From Winogradskyella sp. (lineage in GTDB: Bacteria; Bacteroidota; Bacteroidia; Flavobacteriales; Flavobacteriaceae), in assembly GCF_013213975.1 (NCBI RefSeq), contig NZ_JABSST010000020.1, positions 1 to 40,345 on the forward strand: a DNA stretch of 40,345 nt, in the 5' to 3' direction. Positions within the stretch are counted from its first letter, which is position 1, and each line of letters opens with the position of its first letter. The position numbers were made by a program, and so were the translations under genes. The notes under the pieces were generated by a model that did no database searches, had not been told where the DNA came from, and worked only from the letters and a program-made list of their open reading frames with translations. Below, in pieces: positions 1-7,599 of this stretch.

Positions 1-630
1 AAGAAAACTGTCACCAACTTCTGTTACAAAGTCGTACCAGTTTTGCATACTCATAGCTTCTGTTTTTTTGCAATAATCAAAAAATAATCCGCCAATACCA
101 CGCGCTTCTTTTCTATGTGAATTGTAAAAATACTCATCACATCGTGCTTTATATTTTGGGTAAAAATCCGATTGGTGTTTATCGCAAGCTGATTTACAAA
201 CCCTATGAAAATGTGTAGCGTCCTCATCAAACAAATAGTAAGGGGTTAAATCTTGTCCACCACCAAACCACTGATCTACGATCTGACCAGCGTTATTATA
301 CATTTCAAAATAACGCCAATTGGCATGTACAGTTGGCACCATCGGATTTTTAGGGTGTAACACTAAACTTAATCCACAAGCAAAGAAATTGGCATCCTTA
401 ACACCAAAGTAGTTTTGCATACTTTCTGGTAACTTACCATGAACCCCTGAGATATTGACTCCGCCCTTCTCAAAAACATTGCCGTTTTCAATAACACGTG
501 TTCTTCCACCACCACCTTCAGGTCGTTTCCAAATATCTTCCTGAAACATAGCTTTACCATCTATAGCTTCTAGTTTGGAAGTAATCGCATCCTGTAATTC
601 GTGTATGTAATTGAAAAATTTATCTTTCAA
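1..630 (-). CDS. hemF: Oxygen-dependent coproporphyrinogen III oxidase HemF (3' truncated by window edge)
   Basis: It converts coproporphyrinogen III to protoporphyrinogen IX using O2, in the cytoplasm. The ORF track misses it because there is no ATG start and no stop in the window. Translating the minus strand gives an N-terminus like KDKFFNYIHELQDAITSK, followed by RPEGGGGRTRVIENG, VHANWRYFEMY, WFGGGQDLTPYY and EARGIGGLFFDY, all family hallmarks. About 210 residues are present, of roughly 300 expected. The start is taken as TTG at 630, since an in-frame TAA lies at 637-639 with no ATG between. It is the last visible gene of the haem operon and follows the GNAT gene by 6 nt in the same frame. 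Identity is very secure; the exact start is less so. Confidence 0.95.
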   Translation of the reverse strand, partial: MKDKFFNYIHELQDAITSKLEAIDGKAMFQEDIWKRPEGGGGRTRVIENGNVFEKGGVNISGVHGKLPESMQNYFGVKDANFFACGLSLVLHPKNPMVPTVHANWRYFEMYNNAGQIVDQWFGGGQDLTPYYLFDEDATHFHRVCKSACDKHQSDFYPKYKARCDEYFYNSHRKEARGIGGLFFDYCKKTEAMSMQNWYDFVTEVGDSFL

Positions 631-636
631 ATCGTA

Positions 637-1167
637 TTATTTATAAAGTTCGTACACCTCCATATCAAGTGGCTGCTCACCAGGTGGTGTATATTCATTA
701 ATGCTCGTTTTTTGCCATTCAAAGTTTGTATTTGTTGCAACCTTAACACTACTAATATTGTCTTTGTGCACTATAATTTGCAATGTTTCTAAACCTAAAT
801 GATCAAAGGCATATTTAGACAGGTTGTCTATGGCTTTTATCATTAACCCTTTACCTTTAAACCTATATCCAATACAATATGCAAACTCACCTTGATTTTT
901 ATCCCAATCGAGTTCTTTGATATAAATAAGACCTGCTAGTTTTCGAGTTTCCGTTTCTTTTAAGGTAAAAAGAAACTCGGTTTTAGATTGAAATTGCTTT
1001 ATTTTTTTCTGAACAAATAGTTCGGATAATGTAGGTGTTAAATTCTGTTCGAGTGTTTTTGGGAAATAACGTTTAAAGCGATCGGCATTTACTATGCATA
1101 AATCCCATATTTTCAAGGCATCTCTAGCATGAATAGGATTAATTTCAAAACCGTCAAATCCAATCAT
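637..1167 (-). CDS. GNAT-family N-acetyltransferase (RimJ/RimL-like)
   Basis: This 176-aa protein is of the RimJ/RimL type of GNAT acetyltransferase. The acetyl-CoA-binding turn is visible as YRFKGKGL near residue 100, preceded by the strand LAGLIYIKEL and followed by ETLQIIVHKDNISSVKVA, the usual late GNAT segment with its conserved Asn. Such enzymes acetylate protein N-termini or small amines; the substrate is not readable here. Its ATG overlaps the stop of the upstream EI24-type gene by one base (TAATG), so translation is probably coupled. It ends 6 nt before hemF. From memory the pair EI24-GNAT is common in flavobacterial haem operons, but no haem-specific role is known to me. Confidence 0.88.
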   Translation of the reverse strand: MIGFDGFEINPIHARDALKIWDLCIVNADRFKRYFPKTLEQNLTPTLSELFVQKKIKQFQSKTEFLFTLKETETRKLAGLIYIKELDWDKNQGEFAYCIGYRFKGKGLMIKAIDNLSKYAFDHLGLETLQIIVHKDNISSVKVATNTNFEWQKTSINEYTPPGEQPLDMEVYELYK

Positions 1168-1949
1168 TAATTTAGTTCAATTTTATCAAAGGGTTCAAAA
1201 CCAATTTCTTCGTCGTCATCAAAAAGTAAGTCTACGGCAATTACCGAAGCTGAGGTTACACTCAAGGGTAATACGAGTATAATACCAACTACTGGAATCA
1301 GTAATAACAATAAAAAGCCTATACCATTTCCTATTGCCAATCCTCTATTTTGACGAATAAAAGCAACACTTTCCCTGTATTTAAAATGACGTTCTAGTGT
1401 GTAATCCATATTTGCGAAACCAGCATAGTACGCTTGAACTAAGAATAGCAACACCGTTGAAAAAATATTAATTACAGGAATAAACTTTAGAAGTAATATC
1501 GGAATGGTTAAGGTCAATTCTTTCAATAAATTTCTTAACCCTATTCTTATACCGCGAACTAACTGTTTGGTGAAATTTGTTTTGATATAATTCTGTGCAG
1601 GTTTACCGGTAAAATAGGCTTCAATTTTTTCGGAAACTGGACTCATGAATGGCGAAGACAAGGCCATGATGATGTGCTTATAGGATATTAAACCTATTGC
1701 AAAAAGCACAAAGCCAGCAATAAAAGTTGAAATTGCAGTAAATGTATCTTTACCTGAATCCCAAACCCAAATGCCTGCAATCCATTCTCCCAAATTATCG
1801 GACAAGGTATAGGCTGTTATAAATATTAAGGCAAAAACAACAATACTGATAATTACTGGAATCACAAAATACCTCCATAACTTCAGCTTTGAAATTAAAC
1901 CGTAAGCTCCTGAATATACTTGTAATCCTCTAATAATATCTTTAATCAT
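1167..1949 (-). CDS. EI24/CysZ-like integral membrane protein
   Basis: This 260-aa membrane protein looks like the EI24 (formerly DUF540) family, which includes the sulfate permease CysZ. Strong hydrophobic segments occur near residues 27-48, 73-95, 145-180 and 205-240. An amphipathic start reads IIRGLQVYSGAYGLI and an acidic tail reads LLFDDDEEIGFEPF. No enzymatic motif is visible. It sits between hemE (67 nt downstream of the hemE stop) and the GNAT gene (1-nt overlap), inside the haem operon. Sulfate transport cannot be inferred from the sequence, and a role in membrane handling of porphyrin is only a guess from position. Confidence 0.8.
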   Translation of the reverse strand: MIKDIIRGLQVYSGAYGLISKLKLWRYFVIPVIISIVVFALIFITAYTLSDNLGEWIAGIWVWDSGKDTFTAISTFIAGFVLFAIGLISYKHIIMALSSPFMSPVSEKIEAYFTGKPAQNYIKTNFTKQLVRGIRIGLRNLLKELTLTIPILLLKFIPVINIFSTVLLFLVQAYYAGFANMDYTLERHFKYRESVAFIRQNRGLAIGNGIGFLLLLLIPVVGIILVLPLSVTSASVIAVDLLFDDDEEIGFEPFDKIELN

Positions 1950-2016
1950 TTCTTCTTTTTTAATTAATCGATAGTTCTATTAAAAGAGACGCTTAAATAT
2001 AAAATCTGTTACTTTC

Positions 2017-3042
2017 TTAAGTATTATATTCCTTAACCGCATCAATAAATGCCTTGGCATGATCTAAAGGAATATTAGGTAAAATACCATGGCCTAAATT
2101 TACGATGTATTTATCTTTTCCGAAGTCGTTAATCATCTGGTGCACCATTTTTTTAATTTCAGATGGTGGTGAAAATAAACGTGTTGGGTCAAAATTACCT
2201 TGTAATGTTATATGGCCTCCTGTTAAATAACGTGCATTTCTGGCAGAACATGTCCAGTCTACTCCTAAAGCAGAAGCCCCTGATTTAGCCATTTCACCTA
2301 ATGCGAACCAGCATCCTTTTCCAAAAGCAATAACTGGTGCATCGTCCTTTAATGCATCTATAATTTGCTGTATATATTGCCACGAAAACTCTTGGTAATC
2401 CACTGGTGATAACATGCCTCCCCAAGAATCAAAAACCTGTACAGCATTACAACCAGCCTTAACCTTTTCTTTGAGATAGGCTATTGTAGTATCAGTAATT
2501 TTTTGCAATAATCCATGTGCTGCAACTGGATTTGTAAAACAAAATTCTTTGGCTTTATCAAAGTTTTTGGAGCCTTGGCCTTGTACACAATAGCATAAAA
2601 TTGTCCAAGGAGAACCAGCAAATCCTATGAGTGGAATTTCATCATTAAGTTTTTCCTTAGTGGCTTTAATAGCTTCATAAACATAACTAAGCGCCTGAGT
2701 AACGTCTGGAGTAATGACATTATCAACATCCTTTTGAGAACGAACAGGATTTGGTAAATACGGACCAAAATTAGGTTTCATTTCAACCTCAATATTCATT
2801 GCTTGCGGAATCACCAAAATGTCTGAGAATAAAATGGCTGCATCCATTCCGTAACGACGAATTGGCTGTACCGTTATTTCGCTCGCCAACTCAGGGGTTT
2901 GGCACCGTGTAAAGAAATCATATTTAGCCTTTATCTCCATGAATTCAGGCAGATATCGTCCTGCTTGACGCATCATCCAAACTGGAGGTCTGTCAACAGT
3001 CTCTCCTTTTAACGCTCTTAAGAATAAATCGTTTTTAATCAT
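2017..3042 (-). CDS. hemE: Uroporphyrinogen decarboxylase HemE
   Basis: It decarboxylates the four acetate side chains of uroporphyrinogen III to give coproporphyrinogen III, as a cofactor-free cytoplasmic TIM-barrel enzyme. At 341 aa it has normal family length. Visible motifs are [16 protein letters not shown] near residue 18 (substrate-binding Arg residues), AAILFSDIL with the catalytic-site Asp near residue 93, GFAGSPWTI near 140, QVFDSWGG near 200 and [11 protein letters not shown] near 318. It starts at ATG 3042, immediately after a short repeat tract that follows the S23-type gene. It belongs to the hemA-hemCD-hemE series, but that cassette separates it from hemCD. Confidence 0.98.
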   Translation of the reverse strand: MIKNDLFLRALKGETVDRPPVWMMRQAGRYLPEFMEIKAKYDFFTRCQTPELASEITVQPIRRYGMDAAILFSDILVIPQAMNIEVEMKPNFGPYLPNPVRSQKDVDNVITPDVTQALSYVYEAIKATKEKLNDEIPLIGFAGSPWTILCYCVQGQGSKNFDKAKEFCFTNPVAAHGLLQKITDTTIAYLKEKVKAGCNAVQVFDSWGGMLSPVDYQEFSWQYIQQIIDALKDDAPVIAFGKGCWFALGEMAKSGASALGVDWTCSARNARYLTGGHITLQGNFDPTRLFSPPSEIKKMVHQMINDFGKDKYIVNLGHGILPNIPLDHAKAFIDAVKEYNT

Positions 3043-3049
3043 ATTGGAT

Positions 3050-3077
3050 ATTAGCTTTTGGCTTTTGGCCTTTAGCT
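3050..3077. repeat. Repeat flank of the S23 cassette, hemE side
   Basis: The plus strand reads TTAGCTTTTGGC then TTTTGGCCTTTAGCTG, built from repeats of the AGC(C/T)TTTTGGC type. It lies between the S23-type stop and the hemE start codon. Read inward, it shares ATTAGCT and TTTAGCT with the opposite flank read on the other strand, so the two behave as imperfect inverted termini. Confidence 0.5.
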
Positions 3078-3428
3078 GTGTTTTATTTTATTGATTAAAC
3101 TGTTTATCATTTTTGCCTCCTTGTTCAGAATTTCAAAAATATTTTTTAAATCCTTTTCAGAGAAAAAATTTAATTCTTGCGAAATAGTTAATTGAGTTTC
3201 AACTTCAAACAGCGAACCCATAGCAATCTCTAAGAAGCGCTTAAATTCAACTTCGCTGTTTCTACTGCATCCCTCAGCAATATTTGAAGGAATTGAAACA
3301 ACAGCTCTGGTTAATTGACTTCTTAAGCCAAATTTTTCCTCTGAAGGTAAATGTTGAGAAAGAATGTAGACTTGTTTGACAATTTCGATGCCATTTTTAC
3401 AAATTTCAAGTTGTCTAAAATTTCTCAT
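3072..3428 (-). CDS. Four-helix-bundle protein, S23 / 23S rRNA intervening-sequence protein family
   Basis: This 118-aa protein is of the S23/IVP family, a small four-helix bundle first described from insertions in 23S rRNA genes and common in Bacteroidota as stand-alone genes. The diagnostic segments are [26 protein letters not shown] near residues 31-56 and [19 protein letters not shown] near 63-81. The molecular role is unknown; relatives include the Avd accessory protein of diversity-generating retroelements, but no reverse transcriptase or variable repeat is seen here. It lies between hemCD and hemE on the same strand and is flanked on both sides by AGCTAAAA-like repeats. That suggests a small mobile cassette inserted in the haem operon without breaking co-orientation. 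Confidence 0.88.
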   Translation of the reverse strand: MRNFRQLEICKNGIEIVKQVYILSQHLPSEEKFGLRSQLTRAVVSIPSNIAEGCSRNSEVEFKRFLEIAMGSLFEVETQLTISQELNFFSEKDLKNIFEILNKEAKMINSLINKIKHS

Positions 3429-3440
3429 TTTATATTTTTC

Positions 3441-3470
3441 AAATAGCTAAAAACTAATAGCTAATTGCTA
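3441..3470. repeat. Repeat flank of the S23 cassette, hemCD side
   Basis: The plus strand reads AAATAGCTAA, AAACTAATAGC, then TAATTGCTA, with TAATAGCTAA-type units repeated. The TAG stop of hemCD (3468-3470) lies inside this tract. Together with the tract at 3050-3077 it brackets the four-helix-bundle gene. Confidence 0.5.
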
Positions 3471-5048
3471 TTGCACGTAGTGCATATTCACCAATTCTAT
3501 AACACTTTCAACTGTAGGTACTTTTGCGATTCGAACGTCTTGAAAGTAGTTTTTTGCTGTTTTTGCTGTGGTCTCACCAATACAAAAAGCAATACCTTTT
3601 GCTTTATTTTGCTTAATAAAACTATCCACTGTAGAAGGACTATAAAACATAACTCCATCTAAATCACCATCAATTTTATCAGCATCATATTTGGTTTGGT
3701 AAGCCTCTATTTCATTGACCTTAATATTTTGTTTTTTAAGCGTATCTGGTAAATAGTCTAAGCGTAAATCACTACAGAAATAAGTAATCTCATTACCATT
3801 AAGGTGTTCTACTAAATAATCTGCAAGTCTCGTCGCATTGGCCTCTGTATGGGTCACTTTTCCAATTCGCTTTTCAACCATACGCTTGGTGCGTCGACCA
3901 ACACAATATATGTTTTTGAATTGCAATTCAGGCGCCGAAAAGTTAGTAAGCAATGCTTCAACTGCATTTTTGCTTGTGATAATGACGTTTTCAATTTCAT
4001 TTCTAATGACGCTCTTTGAAATACGATTTAAACTAATTTTAATAGCATCGTTACTTTCTGAAACAACAGCATTATGAAACAACATGACCTGATCGTCAGT
4101 AAGTTTTTTTGTAGAGTAGATATTGGTTGCTTTATCACTGCGTTGAAGCTGGTCTATTAAGGTTTTACCGCCTTTACCAATAACATAGTCAGCACAGAAT
4201 TTAGCCAGATCATCATGCTTTCCTAAAGGTACTACTTTGGCAATTTCAATCTTTTTAGTTCCATCTTTGCTGAGAAGGACACCTTTAAAATTAACCTCTT
4301 CGTTCTTAATAAATGCTAGTGCGCCAATAGGTGCTGTACATCCACCTTCGAGTCTATTTAAAAACTCACGTTCAATAGAGGTGCAAATTTCAGTTTCGTC
4401 ATGATTTATTTTTGCGCAGATTGCTCTTACTTCTTCGTCGCTTTCTAAAGCGGTAATCATTATAGCTCCTTGTGCAGGTGCTGGAATCATCCAGTGTAAA
4501 TTAATAGCATTTTCCGGTCTTATACTTAAGCGACCAATACCAGCGGCAGCGAAGATGGCAGCGTTCCAGTTGGCATTATCTTCTAATTTTTGAAGTCTAG
4601 AATTTACATTTCCTCGTATCCCTACCACAGTATGTGTTGGGTAACGATTGAGCCACTGTGCCCGTCGTCTAAGACTTCCTGTTGCAATTACAGCATCTCG
4701 TGCTGATAAAAATTCTTCGTTATTTTTAAAAACGAGTGTATCATTAACATTGCCACGTTTTAAAACTGCGGTTTGTACGATGCCTTTTGGAAGAATAGTA
4801 GGCACGTCTTTTAATGAGTGCACGGCAATGTCAATATCTTCATTAAGCATTGCAATGTCTAAGGTTTTGGTAAAAATCCCAGTAATGCCAAGTTCGTAAA
4901 GCGGTTTGTCTAATACAATATCGCCCGTAGATTTTAGAGGTACTAAGGTTGTTTTATGTCCCAAATTCTCAAGCTGAGATTGGACGGTCTTGGCCTGCCA
5001 TAGTGCTAACTGACTATCGCGCGTACCAATGCGAATTACTCTAGACAT
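3468..5048 (-). CDS. hemC-hemD: Hydroxymethylbilane synthase - uroporphyrinogen-III synthase fusion (HemC-HemD)
   Basis: This 526-aa protein joins two successive enzymes. Residues about 1-300 are HemC (porphobilinogen deaminase), with IRIGTRDSQLALWQA at the N-terminus, IDIAVHSLKDVPT, ATGSLRRRAQW, GIRGNVNSRL, APAQGAI and LEGGCTAPIGALA. That last motif holds the Cys that carries the dipyrromethane cofactor. Residues about 315-526 are a HemD (uroporphyrinogen-III synthase) domain with VIITSKNAVEALL, TYFCSDLRLDYLP, IEAYQT, MFYSPSTVDSF and AFCIGETTAKTA. The fusion would pass hydroxymethylbilane straight to ring closure. It starts at ATG 5048 and overlaps the hemA stop by 8 nt. The stop lies at the junction with the S23 cassette, so the last few residues may have been altered by insertion. 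Confidence 0.96.
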   Translation of the reverse strand: MSRVIRIGTRDSQLALWQAKTVQSQLENLGHKTTLVPLKSTGDIVLDKPLYELGITGIFTKTLDIAMLNEDIDIAVHSLKDVPTILPKGIVQTAVLKRGNVNDTLVFKNNEEFLSARDAVIATGSLRRRAQWLNRYPTHTVVGIRGNVNSRLQKLEDNANWNAAIFAAAGIGRLSIRPENAINLHWMIPAPAQGAIMITALESDEEVRAICAKINHDETEICTSIEREFLNRLEGGCTAPIGALAFIKNEEVNFKGVLLSKDGTKKIEIAKVVPLGKHDDLAKFCADYVIGKGGKTLIDQLQRSDKATNIYSTKKLTDDQVMLFHNAVVSESNDAIKISLNRISKSVIRNEIENVIITSKNAVEALLTNFSAPELQFKNIYCVGRRTKRMVEKRIGKVTHTEANATRLADYLVEHLNGNEITYFCSDLRLDYLPDTLKKQNIKVNEIEAYQTKYDADKIDGDLDGVMFYSPSTVDSFIKQNKAKGIAFCIGETTAKTAKNYFQDVRIAKVPTVESVIELVNMHYVQ

Positions 5049-6291
5049 TATTGGTAGTTTCTAGCTGAAAGATTTTTTTTATAAGTGCAATGCTCTCATC
5101 TGATGAGTTGCTATCTTCTCGGAGGTGATGCGCAAACTGATTTGTAATTTTCTGAATGAAATTATTGGTAATCAATTCGGCTTGGTCCTCATTAAAATCA
5201 GCAATCTTTTTACGTTGCGTATTTAATTCAGAGTTCTTCAAATCTGTCAGTTTATGCTTTATAGCCTGAATGGTAGGTACAAATTTAAGTGTATCTAGCC
5301 ATGCGTTAAATTCAGACATGATTTCATCAATAATAGCTTCAGCAGAAGGAATGAAAGCCCTGCGTTTTTCTATGTTGTCATCGGTGATTCTCGCGAGGTC
5401 GTCAAGATGAACCAGAGTAACATTGTTAAGCTCAGTCACATCTTCGTTTACATTTTTTGGAATAGATAAATCTAAAATTAATAAGGGTTTATTAGTAGAA
5501 ATTAAAGATTTATATACGGTTGGGTTTTGTGCTCCAGTAGCAACAACAACAATATCAGAATGATTTATTTCTTGCTCTAACTCTTCGTAGTCCTTAACAA
5601 TGAGGTTGAACTTACCCGCCACTTCTTCGGCTTTGTTTTTAGTTCTATTAATTAAAGTGATGTGTGAGTTTTGAGTATGCTTAACCAAATTTTCGCAGGT
5701 ATTACGGCCAATTTTTCCTGTCCCAAAAAGTAAAATGTTTTTATCTGATATATCCTGAATGTTGTTCATGATATAATGTACCGAAGCAAACGATACAGAC
5801 GTCGCACCAGATGAAAGTTCTGTTTCTGTTTTAATACGCTTACTTGCTTGGATTACAGAATTTACAAGACGTTCAGAGAAAGAATTTAATAAGCCTTGTT
5901 TTTTTGAAGCTCGAGCGGCAAATTTCAATTGGCTAATAATTTCAAAATCCCCCAAGATTTGACTGTCTAATCCAGAGCCTACCCTAAACATGTGGCGAAT
6001 AGCTTCTTTACCTTTATAAAGGTAAGCAACCTCTTGAAATTCTTCAACAGTACCTTTAGTATTTTCACAAAGCAGGTGAATTAATTGATAAGGATGTTCG
6101 GCAAAACCGTAGAGTTCGGTTCGGTTACATGTAGATATTAACACAAGACTTTCAATACCGTTAGCTTTTGCTTGATCTAAAACGGTTTGTTTTGCATGAT
6201 CGCTTAAACTAAAATGACCACGCACTTCGGCATCAGCTTTTTTGTAGCTGAGTCCTATGGCATAAAAGGATGTCTGCTTTTTCTGTTGCAT
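5041..6291 (-). CDS. hemA: Glutamyl-tRNA reductase HemA (C5 pathway)
   Basis: It reduces glutamyl-tRNA(Glu) to glutamate-1-semialdehyde with NADPH, the first committed step of C5-pathway haem synthesis. The track starts at TTG 6306; I prefer ATG 6291 (MQQKKQTSFYAIGLSYKKA), giving 416 aa. The catalytic Cys is at about residue 55 in LVLISTCNRTELYG. Other motifs are FRVGSGLDSQILGDFEI, ASKRIKTETELSSGATSVSF and the NADPH fold NILLFGTGKIGRN. A C-terminal dimerisation helix region is present. It is the promoter-proximal gene of the haem operon and overlaps hemCD by 8 nt. A TACTTTTG box lies about 60 nt upstream. The adjacent divergent AraC-type gene is a possible regulator. Confidence 0.97.
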   Translation of the reverse strand: MQQKKQTSFYAIGLSYKKADAEVRGHFSLSDHAKQTVLDQAKANGIESLVLISTCNRTELYGFAEHPYQLIHLLCENTKGTVEEFQEVAYLYKGKEAIRHMFRVGSGLDSQILGDFEIISQLKFAARASKKQGLLNSFSERLVNSVIQASKRIKTETELSSGATSVSFASVHYIMNNIQDISDKNILLFGTGKIGRNTCENLVKHTQNSHITLINRTKNKAEEVAGKFNLIVKDYEELEQEINHSDIVVVATGAQNPTVYKSLISTNKPLLILDLSIPKNVNEDVTELNNVTLVHLDDLARITDDNIEKRRAFIPSAEAIIDEIMSEFNAWLDTLKFVPTIQAIKHKLTDLKNSELNTQRKKIADFNEDQAELITNNFIQKITNQFAHHLREDSNSSDESIALIKKIFQLETTNNV

Positions 6292-6350
6292 TCGCTTATA
6301 TAACAATTACTTGTTACTTTTTCCTGAAAAATTCTTTCTTAAAAGCAGAA

Positions 6351-6358
6351 CAAAAGTA
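6351..6358 (-). promoter_or_regulatory. Candidate -7 box of the hemA operon
   Basis: The minus strand reads TACTTTTG, matching the Bacteroidetes TAnnTTTG consensus, about 60 nt before the hemA ATG. The place where a -33 TTG should lie is a run of T residues, so only half of the promoter is convincing. Confidence 0.4.
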
Positions 6359-6496
6359 ATTCTGTTAATTAAAAAAAAATAACGCTAGAAGAACTCAAAG
6401 TATCGTTTCTGGTTTTTTTGCTTAGTTTTTTAAAATAAAATGATATTTGTCATACTTTTACAGTAATAATGAGGGGTTTTTCACCTTTTGTTTAGA

Positions 6497-7417
6497 ATGA
6501 ATCTAAATAATAATAAAATGAATTTGAAAAATTCTGGTCAAAAAAGTGTCGCTAGAGGAACTTTTGCTGAAACATTTATTGAAGATGGCTTTTTTGTGTT
6601 AACCTACAAGAACGATGAGAATACAGTTCAGATCCTTGAACGTGATATTGATAGTACATTTATTCAGTTTCATTTTTGCACAAAAGGTTCTGCTGCCTTT
6701 GTCTTTAATCAAGGAAATTATACCTTAAATATTATTGGTGACACCTCGTTATTACTTTATAATCCTCAACGCGATTTACCAATACATTTAGAGTTGCAAC
6801 CGCATTCTTGGTTGGTTTCATTTGTTATCTCGATTAAGAAGTTCCACGGTTTGTTTTCTCAAGATGCTAATTATGTCACCTTTTTATCTGACGAGAATAA
6901 AAACAAGAAGTATTATACAGATGGAAAGATAAATCCATCCATGGCTGTAGTCCTAAATCAGCTCATTAGTTTTAACCTAAACAGTTCTATTAAGTCACTT
7001 TACTTTAAGGGTAAAGTTTACGAACTTTTAAGCTTATATTTTAATCGAAGTGAGGATGCTGATATTGAACAATGTCCTTTTTTAGTCGATGAGGTTAATG
7101 TAGCCAAACTTAAGAAAGCCAAAGATATTATTATTGCTAATATGGCAGAACCACCAACTTTACAAGAGTTGTCTGAGCAAATCGATCTAAGCCTCAAGAA
7201 ATTAAAAGAAGGATTTAAACAGATATATGGCGATACCGTTTATGGATTTTTATTTGACTATAAGATGGAGGTGGCCAGAAAACTTTTGGAATCCGGAGAA
7301 CATAACGTTAATGAAGTGGGGCTAAAGGTTGGGTACAGCACCTCTAGTCATTTCATTGCAGCCTTCAAAAAGAAATTTGGGACCACCCCTAAGAAATATA
7401 TTCAAGCTGCTTTATAA
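6497..7417 (+). CDS. AraC-family transcriptional regulator, divergent from hemA
   Basis: The C-terminal 95 residues form a clear AraC double helix-turn-helix. LQELSEQIDLSLKKLKEGFKQIYG is the first HTH, and VNEVGLKVGYSTSSHFIAAFKKKFGTTPKKY is the second with its usual signature. The N-terminal 200 residues look like a beta-rich sensing domain but contain no motif I recognise. The track opens at TTG 6488; ATG 6497 (306 aa) is more likely, with ATG 6518 also possible. It is divergent from hemA with about 200 nt between, so control of the haem operon is plausible. The effector is unknown. The segment after it (7418 to about 7600) holds nothing I can identify. Confidence 0.93.
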   Translation: MNLNNNKMNLKNSGQKSVARGTFAETFIEDGFFVLTYKNDENTVQILERDIDSTFIQFHFCTKGSAAFVFNQGNYTLNIIGDTSLLLYNPQRDLPIHLELQPHSWLVSFVISIKKFHGLFSQDANYVTFLSDENKNKKYYTDGKINPSMAVVLNQLISFNLNSSIKSLYFKGKVYELLSLYFNRSEDADIEQCPFLVDEVNVAKLKKAKDIIIANMAEPPTLQELSEQIDLSLKKLKEGFKQIYGDTVYGFLFDYKMEVARKLLESGEHNVNEVGLKVGYSTSSHFIAAFKKKFGTTPKKYIQAAL

Positions 7418-7599
7418 GCGAATTATCATTGTTTAATTTTAATAAAAAAAATGAAAATATTCTTTAAAATAGATTTGTCATAGCTTCAACCATTTTTCTG
7501 TTTTCTATACATTTTAAAGCACAAAATAATTTTGTAAGATTACCAAATACTATAAGTGTTTTTGTAACCATGGTTGTAAATAATCAGATTATGGCCAAT

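Noticed and set aside
369-560. Track ORF of 63 aa on the minus strand
   Set aside because: It is a frame shadow of hemF, whose real frame is open from 630 to the window edge and encodes the family motifs.
3072-3428. Diversity-generating retroelement suggested by the four-helix-bundle (Avd-like) protein
   Set aside because: No reverse transcriptase, template repeat or variable repeat is present in the window.
6292-6306. TTG start of hemA proposed by the track
   Set aside because: ATG 6291 gives the family-typical N-terminus, and the extra five residues add nothing conserved.
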